Below, in pieces: positions 17,396 through 27,292 of a stretch of 35,862 bases of DNA. A program made the position numbers and the translations under genes. The notes below the pieces were generated by a model. The model worked only from the letters and a program-made list of their open reading frames with translations. It was not told where the DNA came from and ran no database searches. This stretch comes from Clostridiales bacterium (GTDB lineage: Bacteria > Bacillota > Clostridia > Oscillospirales > Acutalibacteraceae), in NCBI GenBank assembly GCA_019415925.1, contig DXYG01000018.1:1-35862 (forward strand), given 5' to 3'. Positions within the stretch are counted from its first letter, which is position 1; every line of letters begins with the position of its first letter.

Positions 17396-20300
17396 ATCAG
17401 CTAAATCAATTGCATTTCGTATGGTTTCAGTATTGCTTGCAATTTTGATTTTGATGTCAGCAAATGTAGTAGCACTAATTGCAACTGCGGCAGCTGATTC
17501 ATATGAAAGTGTTGTGGCAGGAGAAACAATGACATTCACGGTTGTTTCATCGAATGTAAACAAGGTGTATTGTTACTGGTGGAACAATAATAATGAAAAT
17601 GGCTTTGTTGAAGACAAAAGTCCGGCAACAAATGGTAAGAACATTTTTTGGAATTTTTCTATCCCAAATGATGCGTCAGGTGCAATTCTGACTACGGAAG
17701 ATAAGTGGGAAGGAAATTCTGATAATGAGGATATTAAGCTTTCTGAAGATTTAGCAATTGATCCAAAGCTTTCTAATCATATATTTATTAATCTTGCTAA
17801 ATCCGAAAAATCAATTTCTGATTTTAAGAGTACTTCGGTTGAAGTAAAAAAACAGAATAATCCTTCAACTGTAAAACCGGGCGAAGATGTTCAGCTTGTC
17901 AGCTTTAGTGATTTTAGCCTTGAAGGTTCATTGTCAGAATATATTGACAATATTCAGGTTTTTGAGAATGAGAATTTGATAAGTATTATTTCAACTGATG
18001 ATACATTTACATATAAAACAGATGTTTTAGGTAAACATACTGTAAACTTTGGTGTTAAAGATGTTCTGAATAACGAAGCTGTGGCAGAGGATACATATAC
18101 TGTATATTGCAAAACTGACAGAGGAGAACTTTCGTTTATCGGAGAAACTCCTGTAACAATGACATTCGGAAACTCAGCGAGTCCGCTTAAGCTTTCCGGC
18201 ATTACAACTGATGATGTTGTAAGCTATAGAGCTGAGAATGAAAATATTGCAAAAATAGTAGATGGAAAAATACAGTCTGTGAAAGCCGGAAACACATATA
18301 TTATTGCTACTGTAGCTGAGAATGATAAATATTTTGAAGCAACTGCCAAATATGAGCTAATAGTTGAAAAGGGTAATGGTAAAGATTATCTTAAGTTTTT
18401 GAATACCCAAAGCAGCGTAGAAGTTATATACGGAACAACATTTAGTAATCCCGTTGATTATGATAAAGCATCTAATCCCGATGCTGTTGTAACCTATACA
18501 TCAGATAATGAAAAAGTTGCAAAAGTAAGCGATGACGGAACGGTTAAGGCAGTATCTGTATCTGATGAGCCTGTAAAAATTACGGCAAATGTGGAGAATC
18601 TTACAAATTTAACAGATACAGAGATAAGTTACGAAGTTATTGTTAAGAAAGCAGATATGGTGCTTTCGGATGACGATGTTAAGTCTGAAGAAGTAGTATA
18701 TTCCTCTGATTTAGAGGTGGACTGTTCTGATAACTTTAAGGTTACTGCCGATAATTATTCTGCAAAGTATGAGATAACAGAACAAAAAGCAATTGATGAT
18801 AATGAAACAGCTATATCCGGTGCGGGTTCAATTGATGAAAATGGTATATTCAGAGCAAATAGATCGGGAGTATTTACCATAAAAGTCACCGTAACATCTA
18901 AAAATTATAACGACAAAGAGATTTATTTTACTGTTAAGGTTAACAAAGCTGACAGAAATGATTTCTTCTATGAAAATGATAGTATGACTCTAAACGTAGG
19001 ATGTTCGTATGATATGCATCCTCCGGTTGAGCTAAGCGGCGTAACATATTCAATTTTCGAAGAATTCAGCGGTTATGCAAAACTTGACGGAAATAAGGTA
19101 ACGGCTTTGAAGAAGAATACAGACGGTATCAAAGTAGTTGCAAGTATCGCAGAAGATGATTGCTATAACGCCGCTAAGGCAGAATTTATACTGATACTTG
19201 ATTATTTCAAGCCGTTAGAGAATCCTGCTTTTACAGTCACAGGAAAAAAAGCGAACGAAAATGATGATACAAGGTATGTAGATGACATTACAATTACACC
19301 TGCTGAAAACTATAGTATAGCATTATATGATGAAAATTCAGATAATAATACTGTTCTTGATTTTAAGGATAGTATTACAATTAACAGCAATATAAATAAC
19401 CCAAGAATTGTATTGAGATACGAAAAAGCTGAAGAGGGACTTTTGGGTGCTGTGTCTGATATAATTGACACAAATATATTTCTTGATAAAACAGCACCAA
19501 CAGGTCAAATTATTTCTAATGCATTTGAGGAAATTTTCAATAAGTTTTTACAGGTAATTACGTTTAATCTTTATACTCCTTCATCAAGCTTCGAAATAAC
19601 TGCGACTGATGTTGAGTCTGATGTATTTGAGTCAGGCAGAGACCTTGGCAAAGTTACTGTACAATATTATATTGACAGAGAAGCAGTTGACGGAGAAAGC
19701 AAATCAGTTGAAGATCTTGATGCAATTGCTGATGATAAATGGATTGAATATCGTTCGGAATTTGAAATAAAAAATGAAAACGCAAAAACAGTTGTATATG
19801 CAAAGCTCATTGATCCTTTTGGAAACTACAGATATATATGTACAGACGGAATTGTGTTTGACGTTACAAATCCCGTGGTTACTGTTTCATTCGATAACAA
19901 TGACTCAAGTAACGGATACTTTAATGAATCAAGAACTGCGACGATTGTTGTTGAAGAAGAAAATTTTGAAAGTTTAGACGGAATGATTGCCATTACTGCA
20001 AAAAATGCTAAAGGAGAAGCTATTGAGCCTCCGCAGGTTAAGTGGAACGGTAATACAGCTGAAATTGTTTTTGTCAAAGAAGCTGAATATAAATTTGATA
20101 TTACCGATGCGCTCAAGGATAAGGCCGGTAATGCCAGAACAATTAAATTTGACAGTAACACTAAGTATGCTGATGAGTTTGTAATTGATAAAACAGCTCC
20201 CGAGGTTACTGTAAGATATGACAATAACGAAAATGTAAACGGATATTTTAAAAATTCCAGAAAAGCAACGATTACCGTTGATGAAGATTATTTTGTGAGT

Positions 20301-23300
20301 GCTGACGGTATGATTAATGTAACTGCTTACAATTCAATTGGCAGTGAAATACCAAGTCCCGAAATAAAATGGATTAAAAATGAAGCAACGGTTGTCTTTG
20401 ATACTGAAGGTGAGTATACATTAAATGTAACAGATCAACTTATTGATAAGGCAGGAAATATTGCAAATGTATCGTTTGCTGACGGCACAGAACATCCAAA
20501 TAAATTTATAGTTGACAATATAAAACCTATAGTAGAATTATCATTTGATAATAATAATTCGGACAACGGTTACTTTGATGCAAAACGAGTTGCAACTATT
20601 AAGGTTAAGGATAATTACTTTACTCCTACTGATGAAATGGTTGTAATTACGGCAGAAAGTGCGTCAGGAGAAAAATTAGATGTGCCAATTGTGAAATGGA
20701 CCGGTAATACGGCTACCATAGAATTTGCAGAAGACGCTCATTATACGCTTGAGATAACCGATAAGCTTACTGATAGAGCCGGTAATGAATTTTCCGACAT
20801 AGCCTATGCAGAAGGCACAAAATTTGCAAATGATTTTATTGTAGACACAACAAATGCTAATGCAACTATTTCATTTGATAATAATAAAGTTTCAAACGGA
20901 AAATATTATGCAGACTCAAGAGTAGCAACAATTACAGTAGATGACGATAATTTTGTCGGAACATCGGATATGATTGTGGTAACTGCCCAAAATACTACAG
21001 GAGAAATTAATGCACCGGAAGTTGAATGGAGCGGCAACACGGCTACCATTGAATTTACCGAAGATGGCATTTATGCAATCAAAGCTACAGATAAATTCAA
21101 AGACCTTGCTCAGAATAATTGTCAATTAGAATGCAGTGAAGGTACTAACAATCCATATGAATTTATCATTGACAAAATAAAACCTGAAGTAAAAGTTGAA
21201 TATGATAATATAAATTCTGTTAACGGAAATTATTTCAGCAAACAAAGAACTGCTGTTATCACCGTTGTTGACGGCAATTTTGAAGCTGATAACAGTATGA
21301 TTAATGTTTCGGCAAAAGATGTTAACGGTAATGATGTTGAATTACCAATAATTGAATGCGGTGGTAACAGTTTCAAAATCTTTTTTAGCGGTGATGCGGA
21401 TTATAGTTTTAAATTTACCGATAAATTCCTTGATTTAGCAGGGAATGAATATAAACTGACAGAAGGTTCTTATGATAATTACAACTTTTGCGTTGACGAA
21501 TCTGATCCTGAATATCTACAAATTGAGTATATACACTCAGACGAAGGGCTTGCAGGAACGTTTGCTGAATTAATTGAATTGTTCACGGGTGGAATTGTAT
21601 GTTTCCCTGATGAAGTAACAGCAAGGATTACAGCCAGAGATGTAAATTCAGGTATTGACAGAATAGTATACTCTGCTCCTGCAAATGGTGAAGAAACAGG
21701 TCTTAGCGGTATAGACAATACGGTAGTTTATAATGATAAAATCAGCGAAGAGTTTTCATTAGAGTTTCCTATAAAAGCTGAATATAAAGGAAAAATTCAG
21801 GCGGCAGCATATAATAAAGCTGATTTATTTACCCAAAGTGCAGAAGGCACAGTTTCGGTAAGTGAGAAAAAACCTGAGATTGATCTTCGTATAATCAACG
21901 AAGATCAACCAAGATTCTATAATGGCAAGGATTATTATAAAGAGGATGTAGTTGTTCGTATTACTGTAGAAGATGTTTTCTTTGATGCATTAGGTCAAAG
22001 AAAAGATTATGCCGGCAATAATCTGGTAATCAAAGAAACAACAAACAACGATGAAACAGTTTCGCCGGACGTTGCTTCTCTTGACTGGAACAGAATAGAT
22101 AATACAAATAAATACTTTACTGATATTACATTAACGACTGAAGGAGATAAAAAGCTTGAGGTTTCTTACAGAAATAATGTAGGAAAATACGCTGATGATA
22201 AAGTAATTGATAGTTTTGTTATTGATAAAACAAAGCCTTATGCTGAGATTTTCTATGATAATAACAATGTTACAAATGAAAAGTATTATTCAGCTTCAAG
22301 AACAGCAACTATTTCTGTTACAGATGATTATTTTGAATTCCCCAATGATGCGTTTGAGCAAAACAGCGAAGACAGAATGTTTGACATTACAGCCAAAGAT
22401 GTAAATGGTAACGACGTTGATTTGCCGAATTATGATATTATATGGGACAGACAGAGTGCTATAGTTTACTTTAACGATGATGCTAACTATACAATTAATC
22501 CTACCGGGAAATTCACTGATATCTCAGGAAATTCAATTAACATGGAAGTTCCTGATACGATTTCAACTCCTTATGAATTCTGCGTTGATAAATCACAACC
22601 CGAAGCTTTAGAGATAAACTATACAAATAATGCATTAGCGGGTGCTTTCAAGGATTTGATTGAATTGTTTACAGGAGGTATTATCCATTTTTCTGATGAA
22701 GTAACAGTCAACATTACCGCAAGTGATGTAAATTCAGGTATTAATAAAATAGAATATTCTGCACCTGTTGATTCAAAAGACAGTGAATGGAATTTGAATA
22801 AGGGTATTGAACTGAAAGAAATCAACAATAATAAGACTTCAGAGGAATTAAGTACTTCATTTGTTATTCCTGCAGAATATAAAGGCAAGGTAGTTGCAAC
22901 TGCGTACAATAATGCCGGATTAATTACCGGAAGTGATGAGGGAGAAATTGCTGTAAGTGAGAAAAAACCGGAAATAACTCTTGAAATAAAAAATGAAAAA
23001 GAACCTGTTTCACATAATAATATCTCTTATTATAAAGAGAATGTTATCGTAAGAGTTACGGTTGAAGATGTTTTCTTCGATGCATTAGGTCAAAGAAAAG
23101 ATTATGCCGGCAATAATCTGGTAATCAAAGAAACAACAAACAATGAGGTTGTAAATATTGATGTTACGTCGCTTAATTGGAACAAGATAACTGACTCAAA
23201 TAAGTATTATACAGATATTACGCTATCTGATGAAGGCAATAAGAAGTTTGAAGTTTCGTACACAAACAATGTCGGAAAATCGGCTGATGAGAAGTTCCTT

Positions 23301-26216
23301 GATAAATTTGTAATTGATAAGACGGCTCCTGTTGTTAATATATCTTTCAATAACAATAATGTTGCTAATGGAAAATATTTTAATGCTGCAAGAACAGCAA
23401 CTGTAGCAGTCAGTGATGATTATTTCAATGGACTTAATGAGATGATTAAACTTACCGAGAAAAACAAGAAAGGTAATGTGAATCCTGCCGATTATAAATA
23501 TGTATGGAGTGCTGATAAACAAACTGCAACGATTTTGTTTGAAAATGATGCATTCTACACTTTTGATATTTCGAACAAGTTTGTTGACCTTGCCGGAAAT
23601 GAGCCTGTTGTACAGTATTCAGATGGAACTCAGGCAGCAAATGATTTTGTCATTGATAAAACATCTCCAAATGAACTTAACATCAAGATTAAAGAGGTCG
23701 GCACGGAAAATGTTGTGAATAATGTAAAAATTGGCACACAGCATAAAGATTCTCCGTTGTATTGCAATAAGCAAGTTGAAATTATCCTCACGGCTAATGA
23801 TGAACTTATTGATTCCGAAGATCTTAAACTTGAGTATTCCGTTGATTTGTCTGATGGTAAGTACGAAAAAACAGCATATGAAAATCCGATTAATATTGAA
23901 CCGGACAGATATTTTGTAGTAACTGCTTATGTTGAAGACAAGGCAGGTAATAAAACACAAATAAGCTCGGATAAAATTATCCTTGATAAAACAGCTCCTG
24001 AAATTGATGGTATTTCACCTGATATCAAGCTTAATGTAAATTCGAACAATCCCAAAATTGATAAGGACGGAGAAACTTTGTATAACGGTAATGTTGTTGT
24101 AGACTTCGTCATTACAGACCGCGATTATCACGGAAGTTGTTCAGGACTTAATCTTGATGAACTAAAGTATAGTGTTTTCAGTAATGGTGTTCAGACTCAA
24201 AATGGTACTCTTGCAGGAAGCACAACACAGTTTGATGGAAGGATACAATCTCTAACCGGCTCAATTATTGTTGATGCAAACCTAAATAACAGCAATAACG
24301 TAAAGGTGATTGTATATGCTAAGGATAATGCTGAAAATACAGCGGAAGATTCTGCTAAGCTAAGGATTGATATTACAAATCCGAGTATTGAAGTATCATA
24401 TTCCAATAATGCTTCAGACAGAAACAATACTCAGTATTTTAACAATACCAGAAGAGCTACTATTCAGATTACCGAACGCAATTTTAATGAAGATAAGGTT
24501 GTAGTTAAGGCAACAAAGAACGGGTCAGAATTCATTCCGTCGTTGAGTTGGACTCACACTGGAAATTCAAACGCTGATTCATATGTGCATACAGCGTACG
24601 TCGACTATAATGATGACGCTGATTATACATTTGATATTTCATATACTGATGAAGCATCAAATCCGGCGCAGACTGTAAACTACGGAAATTCTGTATCGCC
24701 AACTAAGTTTACGATTGATAAAACTGCACCTATTATTGAAGTTGCTTATGACTATAATACGTCTACAAACGGAAACTATTATAACCAACACAGAATTGCT
24801 ACTGTCACAATTACTGAGCACAATTTTGATCAGAACAGAGTTACATATAGCTGTAATGCAAATGATAATGGTAAATCTGTAACTGCGCCTGCTCTTTCAG
24901 GTTGGAGTAATTCCGGCGATATTCATACTGCTACTGTATCATTTAACACGGACGCACATTTTGTTATGAATATCAGTGTGAATGATATGGCAGGTAACGC
25001 TGGTAATACTGTACCGGAACAGAATTTCTATGTCGATACCACAAAACCTGAAATAAAGATTGAGGGAATTGAACAAAATTCAGCAAATAATGGTTCTGAA
25101 GGTAATATCAGCTTTACACTTACTACATCTGATCACAATCTGGATTCATCTTCATATGATATGAAACTGAATAGAATTGATGTTGATGCTGATGATAATA
25201 GAAATGCTTTTAAAATTAACAATGAATCAAGAACAGAAACTCAGATAGTATATACTGAAAACAATCTTGAAAGCGACGGCATTTACAAGCTTACTTGTGA
25301 GGTTAGTGATAGGGCGGGCAACCATACGACAACCTCGGAAATGGTAAATGCAAAAGGCGAAAAAATAGAGGATAATGAATTTTTATTCTCTGTAAATCGT
25401 CTTGGCTCAACATTTATGGTTGATGAAGAAACCCAACAGATTGTTGATAAAGGATATATTAAGGAAGTTGATGAAGATATTATTATCACAGAGATTAATC
25501 CTGATAAGGTTGATAAATATGTAGTTTCTCTTACAAAGGGAATCAGTAAGCCAAAAACGCTGAATGAAGGAGATAATTATACACGTATATCTAACGACAG
25601 CAAAAACGTAAGCTGGAAGTCATACACTTATAAAATAAATAAGAGTAACTTTGAAGAAGAAGCTGCATACAGTCTTGCTATAACAACAACGGATAAGGCT
25701 GAAAATGTTTCATACAGTGAAACGAATAATCCTGAGTATTCAAACACTCCGATAGCAAAGGTAAACTTTGTAGTTGACCATACAATTCCTCAGGTTGTTG
25801 TAAACAATTTGGAAGATGGCGGACATTACAATGTTGATACTCAGACAGTTGATATTATTGCAAACGATGATAATCTTCTGGTAAGTGTAAAAATCACACT
25901 TAATGATAAACTTGTTAAGGAGTATACTGAAGAGGAACTTTCTGAAAACGGCGGTAAAATGAGTATTGATATTGCAAGCTCTGAATCACTTCAAAATCTA
26001 AAGATTGAAGCTGTAGATGCTGCAAATAACTCAACATCCGATTCTGAGAAGACAAAAATAAGTTTTGTTGATTTTCTTGTTACAACTAATATGTTCATTC
26101 AGTTTATCAATAATCCTGTTCTTGTAATTCTATCAGCATTTGGAATTCTTTTGATTGCCGGTTTGATTATATTTATAGCTGCATTAAAAAGAAAAAAGAA
26201 AGAGAACAAACAGTAA
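17388..26216 (+). CDS. Giant secreted Ig-like repeat protein, probable adhesin
   Basis: This 2942-residue surface protein has a signal peptide (about 1-37, cleavage near AAADS). BIG2-like domains follow (about 255-420), then a long array of Ig-like domains introduced by DKTAP-type linkers (about 700 onward). Nine copies of a unit of about 110 residues begin with YDNN-x-x-x-NGYF-x-x-x-R-x-ATI (near 19872, 20202, 20530, 20862, 21187, 22240, 23326, 24388 and 24731). Two longer blocks starting LAG-x-F-x-x-LIELFTGG interrupt them. The C-terminus has a membrane span (about 2905-2930) and the basic tail KRKKKENKQ. There is no LPxTG, so it is membrane-anchored rather than sortase-linked. It probably projects through the wall as an adhesin; ligand unknown. 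It overlaps the preceding gene and closes the pilus/kinase operon. Confidence 0.88.
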   Translation: MNKSAKSIAFRMVSVLLAILILMSANVVALIATAAADSYESVVAGETMTFTVVSSNVNKVYCYWWNNNNENGFVEDKSPATNGKNIFWNFSIPNDASGAILTTEDKWEGNSDNEDIKLSEDLAIDPKLSNHIFINLAKSEKSISDFKSTSVEVKKQNNPSTVKPGEDVQLVSFSDFSLEGSLSEYIDNIQVFENENLISIISTDDTFTYKTDVLGKHTVNFGVKDVLNNEAVAEDTYTVYCKTDRGELSFIGETPVTMTFGNSASPLKLSGITTDDVVSYRAENENIAKIVDGKIQSVKAGNTYIIATVAENDKYFEATAKYELIVEKGNGKDYLKFLNTQSSVEVIYGTTFSNPVDYDKASNPDAVVTYTSDNEKVAKVSDDGTVKAVSVSDEPVKITANVENLTNLTDTEISYEVIVKKADMVLSDDDVKSEEVVYSSDLEVDCSDNFKVTADNYSAKYEITEQKAIDDNETAISGAGSIDENGIFRANRSGVFTIKVTVTSKNYNDKEIYFTVKVNKADRNDFFYENDSMTLNVGCSYDMHPPVELSGVTYSIFEEFSGYAKLDGNKVTALKKNTDGIKVVASIAEDDCYNAAKAEFILILDYFKPLENPAFTVTGKKANENDDTRYVDDITITPAENYSIALYDENSDNNTVLDFKDSITINSNINNPRIVLRYEKAEEGLLGAVSDIIDTNIFLDKTAPTGQIISNAFEEIFNKFLQVITFNLYTPSSSFEITATDVESDVFESGRDLGKVTVQYYIDREAVDGESKSVEDLDAIADDKWIEYRSEFEIKNENAKTVVYAKLIDPFGNYRYICTDGIVFDVTNPVVTVSFDNNDSSNGYFNESRTATIVVEEENFESLDGMIAITAKNAKGEAIEPPQVKWNGNTAEIVFVKEAEYKFDITDALKDKAGNARTIKFDSNTKYADEFVIDKTAPEVTVRYDNNENVNGYFKNSRKATITVDEDYFVSADGMINVTAYNSIGSEIPSPEIKWIKNEATVVFDTEGEYTLNVTDQLIDKAGNIANVSFADGTEHPNKFIVDNIKPIVELSFDNNNSDNGYFDAKRVATIKVKDNYFTPTDEMVVITAESASGEKLDVPIVKWTGNTATIEFAEDAHYTLEITDKLTDRAGNEFSDIAYAEGTKFANDFIVDTTNANATISFDNNKVSNGKYYADSRVATITVDDDNFVGTSDMIVVTAQNTTGEINAPEVEWSGNTATIEFTEDGIYAIKATDKFKDLAQNNCQLECSEGTNNPYEFIIDKIKPEVKVEYDNINSVNGNYFSKQRTAVITVVDGNFEADNSMINVSAKDVNGNDVELPIIECGGNSFKIFFSGDADYSFKFTDKFLDLAGNEYKLTEGSYDNYNFCVDESDPEYLQIEYIHSDEGLAGTFAELIELFTGGIVCFPDEVTARITARDVNSGIDRIVYSAPANGEETGLSGIDNTVVYNDKISEEFSLEFPIKAEYKGKIQAAAYNKADLFTQSAEGTVSVSEKKPEIDLRIINEDQPRFYNGKDYYKEDVVVRITVEDVFFDALGQRKDYAGNNLVIKETTNNDETVSPDVASLDWNRIDNTNKYFTDITLTTEGDKKLEVSYRNNVGKYADDKVIDSFVIDKTKPYAEIFYDNNNVTNEKYYSASRTATISVTDDYFEFPNDAFEQNSEDRMFDITAKDVNGNDVDLPNYDIIWDRQSAIVYFNDDANYTINPTGKFTDISGNSINMEVPDTISTPYEFCVDKSQPEALEINYTNNALAGAFKDLIELFTGGIIHFSDEVTVNITASDVNSGINKIEYSAPVDSKDSEWNLNKGIELKEINNNKTSEELSTSFVIPAEYKGKVVATAYNNAGLITGSDEGEIAVSEKKPEITLEIKNEKEPVSHNNISYYKENVIVRVTVEDVFFDALGQRKDYAGNNLVIKETTNNEVVNIDVTSLNWNKITDSNKYYTDITLSDEGNKKFEVSYTNNVGKSADEKFLDKFVIDKTAPVVNISFNNNNVANGKYFNAARTATVAVSDDYFNGLNEMIKLTEKNKKGNVNPADYKYVWSADKQTATILFENDAFYTFDISNKFVDLAGNEPVVQYSDGTQAANDFVIDKTSPNELNIKIKEVGTENVVNNVKIGTQHKDSPLYCNKQVEIILTANDELIDSEDLKLEYSVDLSDGKYEKTAYENPINIEPDRYFVVTAYVEDKAGNKTQISSDKIILDKTAPEIDGISPDIKLNVNSNNPKIDKDGETLYNGNVVVDFVITDRDYHGSCSGLNLDELKYSVFSNGVQTQNGTLAGSTTQFDGRIQSLTGSIIVDANLNNSNNVKVIVYAKDNAENTAEDSAKLRIDITNPSIEVSYSNNASDRNNTQYFNNTRRATIQITERNFNEDKVVVKATKNGSEFIPSLSWTHTGNSNADSYVHTAYVDYNDDADYTFDISYTDEASNPAQTVNYGNSVSPTKFTIDKTAPIIEVAYDYNTSTNGNYYNQHRIATVTITEHNFDQNRVTYSCNANDNGKSVTAPALSGWSNSGDIHTATVSFNTDAHFVMNISVNDMAGNAGNTVPEQNFYVDTTKPEIKIEGIEQNSANNGSEGNISFTLTTSDHNLDSSSYDMKLNRIDVDADDNRNAFKINNESRTETQIVYTENNLESDGIYKLTCEVSDRAGNHTTTSEMVNAKGEKIEDNEFLFSVNRLGSTFMVDEETQQIVDKGYIKEVDEDIIITEINPDKVDKYVVSLTKGISKPKTLNEGDNYTRISNDSKNVSWKSYTYKINKSNFEEEAAYSLAITTTDKAENVSYSETNNPEYSNTPIAKVNFVVDHTIPQVVVNNLEDGGHYNVDTQTVDIIANDDNLLVSVKITLNDKLVKEYTEEELSENGGKMSIDIASSESLQNLKIEAVDAANNSTSDSEKTKISFVDFLVTTNMFIQFINNPVLVILSAFGILLIAGLIIFIAALKRKKKENKQ
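19872..21507 (+). repeat. Five tandem ~330-bp repeats coding Ig-like units
   Basis: Units start near 19872, 20202, 20530, 20862 and 21187, spaced 325-332 bases (about 110 codons). Each codes for YDNN/SFDNN...NGYF...R.ATI...GNTA.I.F...TDK..D.AGN and ends with a DKT/DNIKP-type linker. Copies are diverged at DNA level, so expansion is old here compared with the 1095-bp repeat downstream. Confidence 0.8.
21969..22048 (+). repeat. 80-bp near-identical repeat, copy 1 (1095-bp period)
   Basis: These 80 bases, coding EDVFFDALGQRKDYAGNNLV and onward, recur at 23064-23143 with one difference (TTTGAT versus TTCGAT). The distance is 1095 bases, exactly 365 codons. It marks a higher-order duplication of an Ig unit plus the LIELFTGG block, homogenised recently by duplication or gene conversion. 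Confidence 0.85.
23064..23143 (+). repeat. 80-bp near-identical repeat, copy 2 (1095-bp period)
   Basis: Second copy of the 80-base segment at 21969-22048, with a single silent T to C change. The rest of the two flanking blocks is alignable at protein level but more diverged. Confidence 0.85.
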
Positions 26217-26219
26217 AAG

Positions 26220-26257
26220 TATAGAAAGGCGGTAGTGTTAACTGCCGTCTTTCTATA
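26220..26257 (+). terminator. Hairpin after the giant surface-protein gene
   Basis: AGAAAGGCGGTAG (26223-26235) pairs with CTGCCGTCTTTCT (26242-26254), 13 bp including two G-U pairs. Further A-T pairs extend the stem outward to 26220 and 26257. It starts 4 bases after the stop codon and has only a weak T-rich descending arm. It is the first strong hairpin after 5835, so it may end the pilus/kinase/adhesin transcript. Confidence 0.65.
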
Positions 26258-26278
26258 TAGAGAGTAGAGGGGGTTAAC

Positions 26279-26638
26279 TTGAATATATTTGCAGTGTATG
26301 TTCCGAAAGTCATTTTGCTTTTAACAGTCTGGGTTCCTGAATACGAATTAACCGTAAAAATAGTATTAACGCTCTTATGTATTTTGGATTTTATTTTTGT
26401 TTATGACATTGCAAAGCCGGGTCACAGCGGCAGAGTTTATGAATTCACGGATAAATTCAAATTTGAAACAGGTGAGATAATAGTTTCTGCTTTACATTTT
26501 ATTATTAAGCTTACTTTTGAATTTGTTGCTATTTTGTCGACGGCTTGGATACCGGTAATATTTGATGGTTTATTGACTGTGTTTATTCTGTATGAATTAA
26601 TAAACAATATAATCGACGCAATTAATAATAAAAATTGA
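26279..26638 (+). CDS. Small membrane protein, unknown
   Basis: This 119-residue hydrophobic protein has spans at about 5-20, 25-42, 65-92 and 94-112, joined by a polar loop (DIAKPGHSGRVYEFTDKFKF). The start is TTG at 26279 with AGAGGGGG just upstream. It is roughly holin-sized, but I see no holin signature and assign no function. It follows the terminator-like hairpin and precedes the macro-domain gene by 29 bases, so it may begin the second operon. Confidence 0.6.
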   Translation: MNIFAVYVPKVILLLTVWVPEYELTVKIVLTLLCILDFIFVYDIAKPGHSGRVYEFTDKFKFETGEIIVSALHFIIKLTFEFVAILSTAWIPVIFDGLLTVFILYELINNIIDAINNKN

Positions 26639-26667
26639 AACAAATATTGGAGATAGGGAGTGGTTGA

Positions 26668-27180
26668 ATGCCAATAAAAATTATCAAGGGCGATATAACA
26701 AAAATTGAGTGCGACGCAATAGTCAATGCAGCAAATTCTACCTTGCTCGGCGGTGGCGGAGTTGATGGAGCGATTCATAAAGCGGCAGGCAGACGGTTGT
26801 TGCTTGAGTGTATGAAACTCGGAGGCTGTAAGACCGGACAAGCAAAGATTACAGGGGGATATAAGCTCCCTTGCCGCTATATAATTCACACAGTCGGGCC
26901 TAAGTGGAAAAACGGTACGAATGGCGAGAAAGAATTTCTTGGGAGTTGCTACAAGGCGTCACTGACGCTTGCTAAAGAAAACGGGTGCAGTTCAGTTGCT
27001 TTTCCTTTGATTTCAAGCGGTGTATATGGATATCCGGTAGATAAGGCTCTAAAAGTAGCTGTTGAAACAATACGTTCATTTCTTACTGAAAATGATATGC
27101 TTGTATATATGGTTATATTTGATAATGAAACATATCAGATTTGTGAAGAACTGTTTTCAGAAATCTGTAGCAGTTCCTGA
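26668..27180 (+). CDS. Macro-domain ADP-ribose hydrolase (YmdB/MacroD type)
   Basis: This 170-residue stand-alone macro domain matches the O-acetyl-ADP-ribose deacetylase / mono-ADP-ribosyl hydrolase class. Signatures are IKGDIT near the start, DAIVNAANSTLLGGGGVDGA (adenine and distal-ribose loop with the NAAN motif), GQAKITGGYKLPCRYIIHTV and SSGVYGYP (phosphate loop). Length is normal. Known activities are removal of ADP-ribose from acidic residues and deacetylation of O-acetyl-ADP-ribose. It lies 0.8 kb ahead of a gene carrying a second, unrelated ADP-ribose glycohydrolase domain, so ADP-ribose chemistry is doubled in this operon. No ADP-ribosyltransferase is visible in the window. Confidence 0.93.
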   Translation: MPIKIIKGDITKIECDAIVNAANSTLLGGGGVDGAIHKAAGRRLLLECMKLGGCKTGQAKITGGYKLPCRYIIHTVGPKWKNGTNGEKEFLGSCYKASLTLAKENGCSSVAFPLISSGVYGYPVDKALKVAVETIRSFLTENDMLVYMVIFDNETYQICEELFSEICSSS

Positions 27181-27292
27181 TATTAATTAGATTTGTTAAT
27201 ATAATTGTAAAGTCAAAATTAAGTAAAAAATAAAAACAGCCGTATGGCAACATTTATATTTTGTTGACTTTGGCGGCAGAATGGAGAATATA

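Noticed and set aside
19872..25000. Regular repeats considered as a CRISPR or satellite array
   Set aside because: They are long (about 330 bp), diverged, in frame, and encode Ig-like units within one open gene.
26090..26216. Possible LPxTG sortase signal at the end of the giant protein
   Set aside because: A hydrophobic span and basic tail are present, but no LPxTG-like motif precedes them, so simple membrane anchoring is more likely.
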